From Sulfuritalea sp. (GTDB lineage: Bacteria; Pseudomonadota; Gammaproteobacteria; Burkholderiales; Rhodocyclaceae), in NCBI GenBank assembly GCA_030247575.1, contig JAOTRV010000004.1, forward strand, positions 1-64,000: 64,000 nucleotides of DNA, given 5' to 3'. Under the pieces are notes generated by a model. The model had not been told where the DNA came from. It worked only from the letters and a program-made list of their open reading frames with translations, and ran no database searches. Numbering within the stretch: the first letter of the stretch is position 1; every line of letters begins with the position of its first letter. A program made the position numbers and the translations under genes. Below are positions 1-6,836 of the stretch, piece after piece.

Positions 1-40
1 GCATCTTCTGGTCCATAGGTTTAGTTTCACTCCAGGGCAT
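1..40 (-). CDS. IS481-like transposase, N-terminal start only (runs off the window)
   Basis: The reverse strand from the ATG at 40 reads MPWSETKPMDQKM and continues beyond base 1. This N-terminus (MPW.ET..MDQKM) is the characteristic beginning of many IS481-family DDE transposases. A good ribosome-binding site (AAAGGAGG, around 50-57) precedes the ATG. Only 13 residues are visible, so the family call rests on this start and on the paired repeats just upstream, which look like an IS end. Confidence 0.6.
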   Translation of the reverse strand, partial: MPWSETKPMDQKM

Positions 41-75
41 CGGGCGCCTCCTTTCTGGCACCCATTGTGGATAAA

Positions 76-113
76 CTGTTACCTATGTCCCCAGACTATT
101 CTGTTACCTATGT
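76..113. repeat. Paired direct repeats at an IS481-like element end
   Basis: The 13-mer CTGTTACCTATGT occurs at 76-88 and again at 101-113, 25 bp apart, just upstream of the transposase start. Repeats of this kind (TGTTACCTATG) are typical transposase-binding ends of IS481-like elements, so the IS edge is probably near 113-120. Confidence 0.6.
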
Positions 114-140
114 GGCTGGACCGTACCCACCCAACCTCTA

Positions 141-2125
141 ATCGGGTAAGGACCGGCTTCTAACCGGCCCTCCCCACACCACCCACCATGCGGGTCCGCA
201 GTGGGCGGTTCAACGAGTTGACGCGCTCGACTAAGACGAATGCCCCTGCGCCTTGCACCAAAGCGTCTTGATGCTCAGCAGCCCTTTGGCCGTGAGCCAG
301 TCATTGTTCAACGCTTGCTGCATCGCCGGAGTACGTGCCATGTGCCAGTAGCTCGTGCTGCTGACGCCATGCTGGATCGCTGTTTTCAGGCTCACGCCCA
401 ATGCCAGCAGGTTCTTGATTTTCGTGCGCGGCCAGCGCCATTGTTTCCAATAGCCCATCCGGATACGCCGTCTGATCCACTCGTCCAGTTCCGGGATCGG
501 TCGGTAATACTCGCTGATGCCAAAGTACCCCATCCAACCCCGCACGTACTGTCCCAGCTGGTGCAGCCGGAACTCCATTGATACTCCCCAGCTTCTGCCG
601 GTGAGTTCCTTCACGCGGTGCTTGAATGCCGCCAGCTTCTTTTCCAGCCAGCGGATTTTGCCCCGAACGATCGTGAAGCCCAGAAAGCCACATTCGCTCA
701 TCTTCGCCACCTTGCTTTTGGCCGGGTTGATTTTGAGCTTGAGACGGCCTTCCAGATAGCGCGTCAAACTTTGCATGACTCTGTCCCCTGCTCGCTGGCT
801 TTTGACCAGTACGACCATGTCGTCGGCGTATCTGGCGAAGCGATGCCCTCGCCGTTCGAGTTCATGGTCCAGTTCGTTGAGCAGGATGTTGGCCAAGAGC
901 GGCGACAGCGGCCCGCCTTGGGGCGTGCCGATGTCGCTGGGCTCGAGGTGCTCACCGACCAGCACTCCGGCGCGCAGGTAGCGTCCGATCAGGCCCAGCA
1001 GCGCCTTGTCGTGGATCGTTCGCCCCATGATCTTCATCAGCACGTCGTGATTGACCGTGTCGAAGAATTTGGCGAGATCGATATCCACGGCCATGGCGTA
1101 GCCGTCCTTCACGTGCCGTTGTACCTGCCTGATCGCTTGGTGTGCATTGCGGCCCGGTCGAAAACCGAAGCTCGATGCCGAGAAGCCGGGATCGAAGATC
1201 GGCGTGAGCACTTGGGCGATGGCCTGCTGGATGACCCGATCCATGAGGGTCGGGATGCCCAGCAGCCGCTTACTGCCGTCTTCCTTGGGTATTTCGACCC
1301 GGCGGACGGCACTGGGGCGGTAGCGCCCGGTTTCGAGTTGGCTCCGGATATCTCCCCAGTGCGCTCGCAGATAGGCGGGAAAGTCCTCGATGGTGATGCC
1401 GTCGATTCCCGGCGCCCCCTTGTTGGCTTTCACGCGCCACCACGCGGTGCGCAGGTTGCCGCTGGAGAGTACCGCCGCCAGTAACTCGTGTGTTTCCACT
1501 ACTCTTCGTCTCGTCTTGGTTCAAGGCTCGGTGCGGGTTGTTCGCCGGCTGGCCTTCCCCGCCTGGGGATACTGCGGCTGCGCCGAGATCGCTCCGTCTG
1601 CTCCTTGTGTTTCGTTGTTCGACCCTTCGCCGCGCCACAACTTGCGCGACTACTACGATCTCTGCTGACTTCTGCCGCTTCACATCGGCCATTGCTGTCA
1701 GATGCGCTGTTTCGGTTGCTGAACGTTGCTGCCAGTTCGATCGCCCTTGATGCGTGACAGCCCGCATCGGCGCTGGTTGATTGGGACTGGCTCACCCCGG
1801 CCACCGTTCGTTCAGCTTCCGTCACCGCTCGCGCGGCAGATCTCCCCAGGTAAGAACGCGATGTTTCCGCACACAAGCGCCGCATTTACCGTAAGGGTCG
1901 TACCGGTGGGCTTCGTCGTCCTGTGCCGACTCGCCTCGACCCTCTCGGCCTTCTATGCGATTTCTGTTCGTCGCCTCGCGCGTTTGCTTCCGGCTTCCTT
2001 CGGACACGCCCTCGCGGACTTGCCCTTGCCTTCGGCTAGTGGTTATCATGGAGTCATGACGAATCCATGTCGGTACTCCCACAGGGGACTTCCACCCCAT
2101 CACATCGCGCCCATGCTGGGCGCAC
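141..2125 (-). mobile_element. Group II intron (IIC-attC type) carrying a maturase
   Basis: On the reverse strand the element begins GTGCGCCCAGCATGGGCGC at 2125, which is the GUGYG 5' splice consensus followed by a domain I hairpin. It ends CCCGAT at 141, an AY 3' end. Just before the end are domain V (a hairpin with GAACCGCC and GGTGGT arms, about 176-212) and domain VI (GGCCGG/CCGGTC, about 150-170). The maturase gene lies inside at 231-1499. The intron is about 1,985 nt. Joining the flanks gives TCTA|ACCCTGCGGT, which restores the left end of an attC site. On the inserted strand the cut lies in GGGT|TAGAG, matching the GT|T target described for IIC-attC introns. The element appears intact. 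Confidence 0.85.
231..1499 (-). CDS. ltrA: Group II intron reverse transcriptase/maturase
   Basis: Intron-encoded protein of 422 residues that splices and mobilises its own intron RNA. The reverse transcriptase domain shows the usual blocks: KANKGAPGIDGIT near residue 25, FGFRPGRNAHQA near 111, GTPQGGPLSPLL near 191, and the catalytic YADD at 224-227. The C-terminal part is the maturase (domain X) region. No HNH endonuclease domain follows, as expected for group IIC introns, which insert into folded or single-stranded target DNA. No internal stop or frameshift is seen, so the protein is probably functional. The gene lies wholly within the intron RNA, in the same orientation. Confidence 0.93.
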   Translation of the reverse strand: METHELLAAVLSSGNLRTAWWRVKANKGAPGIDGITIEDFPAYLRAHWGDIRSQLETGRYRPSAVRRVEIPKEDGSKRLLGIPTLMDRVIQQAIAQVLTPIFDPGFSASSFGFRPGRNAHQAIRQVQRHVKDGYAMAVDIDLAKFFDTVNHDVLMKIMGRTIHDKALLGLIGRYLRAGVLVGEHLEPSDIGTPQGGPLSPLLANILLNELDHELERRGHRFARYADDMVVLVKSQRAGDRVMQSLTRYLEGRLKLKINPAKSKVAKMSECGFLGFTIVRGKIRWLEKKLAAFKHRVKELTGRSWGVSMEFRLHQLGQYVRGWMGYFGISEYYRPIPELDEWIRRRIRMGYWKQWRWPRTKIKNLLALGVSLKTAIQHGVSSTSYWHMARTPAMQQALNNDWLTAKGLLSIKTLWCKAQGHSS

Positions 2126-2190
2126 ACCCTGCGGTGCACCGGACGCTGCGCGATAAAGCCGCGCAGCGCCGGTGACCTTGAACGTTCGGC
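2126..2190 (+). other. Integron attC site, split by the group II intron
   Basis: A near-perfect palindrome forms ACCGG-A-CGCTGCGCG / CGCGCAGCG-CCGGT, with a single extrahelical A, as in folded attC sites. The right core site R' is GTTCGGC at 2184-2190. The left core CTCTAAC is reconstituted from 136-140 plus 2126-2127 once the intron is removed. The expected recombination point is G|TTCGGC, so the following higBA genes would be a gene cassette. No integron integrase gene lies in the window. Confidence 0.7.
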
Positions 2191-2227
2191 GTCTTGTAAT
2201 CCGTAACGTTGCGGGTTACGATAGCGC

Positions 2228-2506
2228 GTGATCCTAAGTTTCAAACACAAGGGCTTGGCCCGCTTCTTCGAGCACGGTTCCAAGTCGGGCATCCAGGCTC
2301 AGCACGCGGAGCGGCTACGACTCATACTCGGTCGGCTGCATGTCGCAACGACCGCCCGAGATATGGACTTGGCTGGTTTGCGCCTCCACGCACTCAAGGG
2401 CGAGCGCAAAGGCGTGTGGTCGGTGTGGGTGAGCGGCAACTGGCGAGTCACGTTTCAGTTCGTTGGAAGAGATGCCGAACTGGTGGACTACGAGGACTAT
2501 CACTGA
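2228..2506 (+). CDS. higB: HigB-type mRNA interferase toxin
   Basis: Protein of 92 residues of the RelE/ParE superfamily, HigB branch, a ribosome-dependent mRNA endonuclease neutralised by the adjacent antitoxin. Recognisable features are the LARFFEHG.K.GI N-terminal region, LAGLRLHALKGERKGVWSV in the middle, and the terminal strand VSGNWRVTFQFVGRDAELVDYEDYH. Length and toxin-first order match the host-inhibition-of-growth locus. higA starts 11 bp downstream, so the two are co-transcribed. The start is placed at the GTG at 2228. The pair lies between two attC-like sites, a common setting for TA systems in integron arrays. Confidence 0.9.
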   Translation: MILSFKHKGLARFFEHGSKSGIQAQHAERLRLILGRLHVATTARDMDLAGLRLHALKGERKGVWSVWVSGNWRVTFQFVGRDAELVDYEDYH

Positions 2507-2517
2507 GGTAATTTGCT

Positions 2518-2802
2518 ATGCGTATGCACAACCCCCCTCATCCGGGTGAAATCATCAAGTCTCTGTGCTTGGAGCCGGTAGGTCTTACGGTTACCGAAGC
2601 TGCGGAAGGTTTGGGCGTAAGCCGTAAAACCCTTTCGGCAATCCTCAATGGGCACTCGGGCATCAGTCCCGAAATGGCGATACGCCTATCCATCGCCTTT
2701 AACACCAGCGCTGAGAGTTGGCTTAGCCAGCAAGTCCAATACGACCTGTGGCACGCCGAGCAAGGGCGCAAAGCGCTCAAGGTCATCAAGCTTGCCGCCT
2801 AA
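2518..2802 (+). CDS. higA: HigA-type antitoxin (XRE-family HTH)
   Basis: Protein of 94 residues that binds HigB and represses the operon. It begins with the family signature [18 protein letters not shown], followed by a Cro/CI-type helix-turn-helix ([22 protein letters not shown], about 24-46) and the usual [28 protein letters not shown] tail. It is full length. The stop codon is four bases before the second attC-like site, the compact cassette layout expected in integrons. Confidence 0.92.
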   Translation: MRMHNPPHPGEIIKSLCLEPVGLTVTEAAEGLGVSRKTLSAILNGHSGISPEMAIRLSIAFNTSAESWLSQQVQYDLWHAEQGRKALKVIKLAA

Positions 2803-2805
2803 GAC

Positions 2806-2870
2806 GCCGAACCCGTCGTTCCAGGGGACGCACCGCGATGAAGCGTCGCGCAGCGTCCCTGACCTTGAAC
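2806..2870 (+). other. Second attC-like site, degenerate at its right core
   Basis: GCCGAAC at 2806-2812 is the exact complement of the R' core GTTCGGC of the previous site. It is followed by a folded palindrome (GGGACGC...GCGTCCC with inner CGCGA...TCGCG) and a right arm TGACCTTGAAC that is identical to the preceding attC. The final R' core is missing: TACAAGG follows where GTT.GGC is expected. The site therefore looks decayed or recombined. Confidence 0.6.
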
Positions 2871-3301
2871 TACAAGGGCTTCCCCACGAAGGTCAAGGGT
2901 GAAATGCGAGATGGTGTTTCGTTGCCTTTCTCCTGAAGCGCGCAGCGCTTCACCAATGTGGATGTCGGGTGTTGCGTGCCGTTGAATCTCGCCCGCAGGG
3001 CGCCTATCGGCTGTTCCGGTGTTGTCGCCTTGGTTTCGCAGGAACTGCGCAAACATGGGGTGCCGGGTTCGCGACGGCGCTACTACAAACGGTCATTGAC
3101 GCTGCTCTCGTGCAGCAGACCCTGATGAAAGACGCACGCCGGGGGCTCCATTCGTTAGTCGAGGACATCCCGCCCGAAGGCAGTCTCCTAGAATTCATCG
3201 AGCATTCCCCGGCGCAGGTCTTGAACCTGTACCCATCAACGCAGCCATCCCACGACACCGGACGCAACATGACCAGCCTCGGCGCTTGGCGGCAACCGGC
3301 G
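2871..3301. other. Non-coding stretch: cassette remnant and 3' flank of the IS110-type relic
   Basis: No credible gene is seen. The left part has a small hairpin (GAAGCGCGCAGCGCTTC, about 2935-2951). The right part, from roughly 3055 to 3301, lies immediately downstream of the transposase remnant on the reverse strand and could be the non-coding end of that element, where some IS110-type elements encode their guide (bridge) RNA. This is inferred from position only. ORFs across it are antisense or frame artefacts. Confidence 0.4.
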
Positions 3302-3595
3302 CTATGCCGCCACAGGCGCGCTTTGACCGTACAACCTGAACGCCTCCCCGCGACGCAGCACCGCCCAGGCCAGGCGCGCATTCTTCGCCGCCATCGCCAC
3401 CACCGCCTTCCAGTAGCCGCGTCGGCTTTCGACATCCCTCGTCCAGCGGCTGATCGCATCCTCCTTCTTGCGCGCGCTTTGCAGCACGGATCGGGCGCCC
3501 AGGATCAGCAAGGTGCGCAAGTAGCGATCCCCGGCCTTGGTGATCCGCCCCAGACGCTGTTTGCCGCCCGAGCTGTACTGTCCCGGCACCATCTG
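3302..3595 (-). pseudogene. IS110-family (IS116/IS110/IS902) transposase, C-terminal remnant
   Basis: The remaining 96 residues match the C-terminal transposase domain: MVPGQYSSGGKQRLGRITKA, then GDRYLRTLLILGARSVL and AAKNARLAWAVL. The conserved pattern QYSSGGK.RLGRI.K.GD.YLRTLL is diagnostic. The N-terminal RuvC-like DEDD domain is absent because the reading frame runs directly into the 25-bp tandem repeats at 3600, so insertion of another element probably truncated it. It cannot encode an active enzyme. Confidence 0.85.
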
Positions 3596-3599
3596 TCAG

Positions 3600-3720
3600 T
3601 GATCGCCGTAATGGCGCCACTTCATGATCGGCGTATAGGAGCCAGACAATGATCGGCGTAATAGAGCCACCTGATGATCGGCATATAGGAGCCAGTCGAT
3701 GATCGGCGTAAAGGAGCCAG
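3600..3720. repeat. Five tandem 25-bp repeats (IS21-type terminal region)
   Basis: Five units begin at 3600, 3625, 3650, 3675 and 3700, with an exact 25-bp period. Each has a 21-bp core (TGATCGGCGTA, then a variable TAGGAGCCA part) and a 4-bp variable spacer. Multiple internal repeats of TGGCTCC...GCCGATCA type are typical of IS21-family ends, where IstA binds. No istA or istB is present here, so this is a solo end or MITE-like relic that truncates the IS110 gene. Confidence 0.75.
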
Positions 3721-3736
3721 CATTCTACCCCCAACC

Positions 3737-3760
3737 GCCGTGTTGCCAGCGCCGACTTTC
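3737..3760 (+). repeat. Dispersed 24-bp motif, copy 1 (intergenic)
   Basis: Matches the consensus GCCGTGYCGCC + RGCGYCKACTYTC at 23 of 24 positions. The only copy outside a gene, next to the IS21-type repeats. Confidence 0.85.
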
Positions 3761-3945
3761 CCAATTGCGTCGCACAGGCAGTTTTTGAGCCGGATCAATA
3801 CGCGCCGCTGCCGGTTCGCCGCGCTCAAACAGGGTCCTCGCGCGAGATGCTTGCGCTGGAAGTTCGTCGTGTCTCCGCGCTGCCATTTCGGCCAACGTTT
3901 TCACTATCGCGCCGTGATATCCGGCCGTCGGACGGGAATTAACCC

Positions 3946-4233
3946 ATGAGCACCGCCTACCTTGTGGGACACCTCACCGTCAAAGACGCCGAGAAGTGGG
4001 CCGCGTACCGCAGCCGGGTCCCGGCCACGCTGGAGCCCTGGGGCGCCGAGCTGGTGCTCCGCGGGCAGCGTGCCGAGGTGCTGTCCGGCGAACATCCGCA
4101 CACCGACGTGGTGGTGATCCGCTTTCCCAGCCGCGAGGCGCTCGCCGGCTGGCACGCCTCGGCCGCCTATCAGGCCCTGATCCCGCTGCGGCAAGAGGCG
4201 ACGGACGGGGTGCTGCTGTCCTACGAGGAGTAG
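3946..4233 (+). CDS. DUF1330 domain-containing protein
   Basis: Small soluble protein of 95 residues with the ferredoxin-like, dimeric alpha/beta-barrel pattern of DUF1330: YLVGHLTVKDAEKWAAYRSRVPATLEPWGAELVLRG, followed by VVVIRFPSREALAGWHASAAYQALIPLRQEATDG. Function is not established for this family. Some members resemble small monooxygenase-like folds. It is the first normal chromosomal gene after the mobile region and is followed at 44 bp by a membrane-protein gene in the same direction. Confidence 0.85.
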   Translation: MSTAYLVGHLTVKDAEKWAAYRSRVPATLEPWGAELVLRGQRAEVLSGEHPHTDVVVIRFPSREALAGWHASAAYQALIPLRQEATDGVLLSYEE

Positions 4234-4276
4234 CATCGCTCCACGCGCCCGCGCTTTCCACACCAGGCCCCGACCC

Positions 4277-4630
4277 ATGCTCTATTACGCGACCAAGTTC
4301 ATTGTTTCGGCAGCGATCATCGTGGCCATTTCCGAAATCGCCAAGCGCTCGACCGGGCTGGCCGCCCTGCTGGCATCGCTGCCGCTGACATCGCTGCTGG
4401 CCTTCGTCTGGCTGCACGTCGAGGATTCGCCGCCCGAGCGCATCGCCGAGCTCTCGAGCCAGATCTTCTGGCTGGTGCTGCCTTCGCTGCTGCTATTCCT
4501 GCTGCTGCCGTTCCTGCTGCGGCATGGCATGAACTTCTGGCTCAGCCTGGGCTTGTCGGCCGCGGCGACTGCCGGCGGCTACCTCGCGCTGCTGCCCGTG
4601 CTGCGCCGCATGGGAGTCGCCGCGCTGTAA
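4277..4630 (+). CDS. DUF3147 family membrane protein
   Basis: Protein of 117 residues with four hydrophobic segments (about 5-20, 27-45, 64-83 and 90-110), consistent with a small inner-membrane protein of the DUF3147 family (YYATKFIVSAAIIVAISEIAKRS; LPLTSLLAFVWLHVED). Its role is unknown. It runs in the same direction as the preceding DUF1330 gene and could share its transcript. Confidence 0.8.
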   Translation: MLYYATKFIVSAAIIVAISEIAKRSTGLAALLASLPLTSLLAFVWLHVEDSPPERIAELSSQIFWLVLPSLLLFLLLPFLLRHGMNFWLSLGLSAAATAGGYLALLPVLRRMGVAAL

Positions 4631-4698
4631 GAATCGGGGGTGGAGTGCCGTACAATCGGGCCATTCGATCATTCACCCGTTCCTGACCGAGGCATCCG

Positions 4699-4869
4699 AT
4701 GGCAAAACCCAATTACGCGTTCGAGAAGCGCCAGCGAGATCTGGCAAAAAAGGCCAAGAAGGAAGAAAAGCGCCAGCGCAAGGCCGGCACGGCCGAGACT
4801 CCTGAAGGCACGGAAGGCGCGGAGCCTGCGGCGCCCGCGCCGACCACCGGGGAAAAGACGGCTCCCTGA
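4699..4869 (+). CDS. Small lysine-rich conserved protein (56 aa)
   Basis: Protein of 56 residues starting MAKPNYAFEKRQRDLAKKAK and continuing KEEKRQRKAG, with an acidic, Ala/Pro-rich tail. The N-terminus (MAKPNY.FEKRQ..LAKK.KKEEKR) recurs as a small, highly charged protein in many betaproteobacteria, usually annotated as hypothetical. A coiled helix and possible nucleic-acid or ribosome association are plausible but unproven. It converges on metW, whose stop lies 22 bp away. Confidence 0.75.
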   Translation: MAKPNYAFEKRQRDLAKKAKKEEKRQRKAGTAETPEGTEGAEPAAPAPTTGEKTAP

Positions 4870-4891
4870 GTTTCCCGGACCCGGCCCGGCC

Positions 4892-5485
4892 TCAGCGCCC
4901 GAGCCGGTAGACGGCGAGGCTGCCGAGGAAATTGGGCTCTTCCGTCACCAAGCGGCCGGCATCGTCGAGCACCTGCCGCTCGCGGATAACGAGGTCCATC
5001 CTGGCGCACAGCGCCTCGAAATCGAGCAGCGTGAAGAAGCGCAGGTTCGGCGTATCGAACCATTCGTAAGGCAGGTCTTCGGACACCGGCATGCGCCCGG
5101 CCATGATGGCCATGCGGTTCTTCCAGTAGGCGAAATTCGGAAAGCTGACCACGGCCTCGCGCCCGACGCGCAGCATTTCGCCGAGGATGCGTTCGGTGTG
5201 GCGCACGGTTTGCAGGGTGCGCGAGAGTACGACATGGTTGAAGGTCTGGTCGTCGAAGCCGGCCAGGCCCTGTTCCAGATTGCCCTGAATGACGTTGATG
5301 CCGTTGCCGATGGCGGCCAGCACTTCGGCGTCTTCGAGTTCGACGCCGTAGCCCTTGGCGCCGCGTTCCTCGATCAGGCGCCTGAGCAGCGAGCCGTCGC
5401 CGCAGCCGAGGTCGAGCACCCGCTCGCCGGGCTGCACCCAGCCGGCGATGAGGTCGAAGTCCGCTCTTTCCAGTGGGGCGCTCAT
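4892..5485 (-). CDS. metW: Methionine biosynthesis protein MetW
   Basis: Class I SAM-dependent methyltransferase fold of 197 residues that partners MetX in many proteobacteria. The SAM-binding motif [12 protein letters not shown] lies around residues 23-34, and [25 protein letters not shown] and [13 protein letters not shown] are typical MetW signatures. The ATG at 5485 overlaps the metX stop by four bases (ATGA), so the two are translationally coupled. MetW is needed for full MetX activity in organisms with this pair. A direct methyltransferase substrate is not established. Confidence 0.93.
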   Translation of the reverse strand: MSAPLERADFDLIAGWVQPGERVLDLGCGDGSLLRRLIEERGAKGYGVELEDAEVLAAIGNGINVIQGNLEQGLAGFDDQTFNHVVLSRTLQTVRHTERILGEMLRVGREAVVSFPNFAYWKNRMAIMAGRMPVSEDLPYEWFDTPNLRFFTLLDFEALCARMDLVIRERQVLDDAGRLVTEEPNFLGSLAVYRLGR

Positions 5486-6612
5486 AGTTTCACCCGCTTC
5501 AGGTAGGTGTCGACCACGGCGTGGTAGTGCGGCTCGTCCATCAGAAACGAGTCGTGGCCGTGGGCGCTGTCGATCTCGGCATAGGCCACATCCTGCCCGT
5601 TGTGCACCATGGCATGCACGATCTCGCGCGAACGCTCGGGCGAGAAGCGCCAGTCGGTGGTGAAGGCGACCACCAGGAATTTGGCGCGGGCGCGGGCCAG
5701 GGCGCGGGCCAGGTCGTCGTCGTAATCCTGCGCGGGGTCGAAGTAGTCGAGCGCCTTGGTCATGCGCAGGTAGGTGTTGGCGTCGAACACGCCGGCGAAC
5801 TTGTCGCCCTGGTAGCGCAGGTAGGACTCGATCTCGAATTCGACATCGAAGCCGTAGCTGCCGGCGCCGGTGCGCAGACGGCGGCCGAATTTCTCGGCCA
5901 TCTGGTCGTCGGACAGATAGGTGATGTGGCCCAGCATGCGCGCCAGGCGCAGGCCGCGCAGGGGGCGCACGCCATGCTCGTAGAAGTGGCCGCCGTGGAA
6001 ATCCGGATCGGTCAGTATGGCCTGGCGCGCGACGTCGTTGAAGGCGATGTTCTCGGCCGACAGCCTGGGCGCCGCGGCGATGACGAGCGCATGGCGCACG
6101 CGGTCGGGGCAGGACAGCGTCCATTGCAGCGCCTGCATGCCGCCCAGGGACCCGCCCATCACCGCCGCCCAGGCGTCGATGCCGAGGTGGTCGGCGAGCC
6201 GCGCCTGCGAGTCGACCCAGTCTTCGACGGTGACCACGGGGAAATCCGCGCCCCAGGGCCTGCCGGTGGCGGGGTTGGGGCTGGCCGGGCCGGTCGAGCC
6301 GTGGCAGCCGCCGAGGTTGTTCACGCCGACGATGAAGAAGCGGTCGGTGTCGAGCGGCCGGCCGGGGCCGACGATGTTGTCCCACCAGCCGACGTTGGCC
6401 GTGGGGTTGCCGAGTTCGTCGGCGCTGCGCCCGGCGACGTGGTGGTTGCCGGACAGCGCATGACAGACCAGGATGGCGTTCGATTTGGCGGCGTTGAGCG
6501 TGCCGTAGGTTTCATACACCAGATCGAAGGCGGGCAGCACGCTGCCGCCCTTCAGTGCGAGGGGCTGGTCGAAGTGCGCGCGCTGCGCGCTGACGATGCC
6601 GACACCAGACAT
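5482..6612 (-). CDS. metX: Homoserine O-acyltransferase MetX
   Basis: Alpha/beta-hydrolase of 376 residues acylating L-homoserine in the first committed step of methionine synthesis. The nucleophile elbow GGSLGG has Ser near 155. [18 protein letters not shown] and the GHD motif near the C-terminus (His about 353) supply the rest of the triad. The ATG at 6612 ([10 protein letters not shown]) is preferred over an in-frame start at 6648, because the latter falls inside the leader hairpins. The acyl donor (acetyl- or succinyl-CoA) cannot be decided from this reading. Expression is probably controlled by the SAM-II riboswitch upstream. Confidence 0.92.
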   Translation of the reverse strand: MSGVGIVSAQRAHFDQPLALKGGSVLPAFDLVYETYGTLNAAKSNAILVCHALSGNHHVAGRSADELGNPTANVGWWDNIVGPGRPLDTDRFFIVGVNNLGGCHGSTGPASPNPATGRPWGADFPVVTVEDWVDSQARLADHLGIDAWAAVMGGSLGGMQALQWTLSCPDRVRHALVIAAAPRLSAENIAFNDVARQAILTDPDFHGGHFYEHGVRPLRGLRLARMLGHITYLSDDQMAEKFGRRLRTGAGSYGFDVEFEIESYLRYQGDKFAGVFDANTYLRMTKALDYFDPAQDYDDDLARALARARAKFLVVAFTTDWRFSPERSREIVHAMVHNGQDVAYAEIDSAHGHDSFLMDEPHYHAVVDTYLKRVKL

Positions 6613-6664
6613 TTGCAGTTTCCAAAACAAGGCCCCAAGGGGCCGCAAACGACTTCACTCCGGA

Positions 6665-6696
6665 CCAAAAAACAGGAACGCCCGAGAACGCGTTCC
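6665..6696 (-). terminator. Intrinsic terminator in the metXW leader (riboswitch expression platform)
   Basis: On the reverse strand a hairpin GGAACGC...GCGTTCC (6675-6696) is followed by TGTTTTTTGG. An upstream segment, AACGCCCG (6707-6714), can instead pair with CGGGCGTT (6677-6684) inside the hairpin, giving mutually exclusive terminator and antiterminator forms. It lies between the SAM-II aptamer and the metX start. A second GC hairpin (GGCCCC..GGGGCC, 6631-6644) followed by TTGTTTT lies nearer the start codon. Confidence 0.7.
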
Positions 6697-6725
6697 ATCA
6701 GCGATCCGGGCGTTGTGACTTCCGT

Positions 6726-6777
6726 CCCGCTTAGCCGTATTTGTTGTGCGCCCGCAAGCCGAGTCAAATTGGCGCAA
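6726..6777 (-). ncRNA. SAM-II (metA-type) riboswitch aptamer upstream of metXW
   Basis: Reading the reverse strand from 6777, P1 pairs TGCGCC (6771-6776) with GGCGCA (6747-6752). The loop carries AATTTGA, then CGGCTTGC. The 3' segment contains ACAAATACGGCTAAGCGGG, whose AAGC can pair with GCTT in the loop as the H-type pseudoknot. Conserved positions AUUU, UUGC, ACAAAU and GCUAA fall with the same spacing as in the SAM-II of known structure. The location, directly before metX, is the usual context. Confidence 0.85.
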
Positions 6778-6784
6778 TGGGCAA

Positions 6785-6813
6785 ACTATGCCGCGAGCCG
6801 CGCGCCTTGTCAA
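6785..6813 (-). promoter_or_regulatory. Sigma-70 promoter for the metXW leader
   Basis: Perfect -35 TTGACA (6813-6808), 17-bp spacer and -10 CATAGT (6790-6785). The predicted start at about 6778 coincides with the first base of the SAM-II aptamer, which supports both calls. It lies just after the ptsI stop, so metXW is transcribed separately from the pts genes. Confidence 0.8.
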
Positions 6814-6836
6814 TCGCGGGCCGCGCCCAGTGCCGG

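Noticed and set aside
2969..3652. Forward ORF of 227 codons
   Set aside because: It is antisense to the IS110 remnant and the tandem repeats, with no recognisable domain.
3600..3720. CRISPR array
   Set aside because: Spacers are only 4 bp and units are 21 bp; no cas genes are near. It fits an IS end.
3622..3828. Reverse ORF across the 25-bp repeats
   Set aside because: Its peptide repeats simply reflect the DNA repeat.
4892..6385. Single 497-codon gene covering metW and part of metX
   Set aside because: The first 300 codons are a shadow frame of metX; MetW homology begins at the ATG at 5485.
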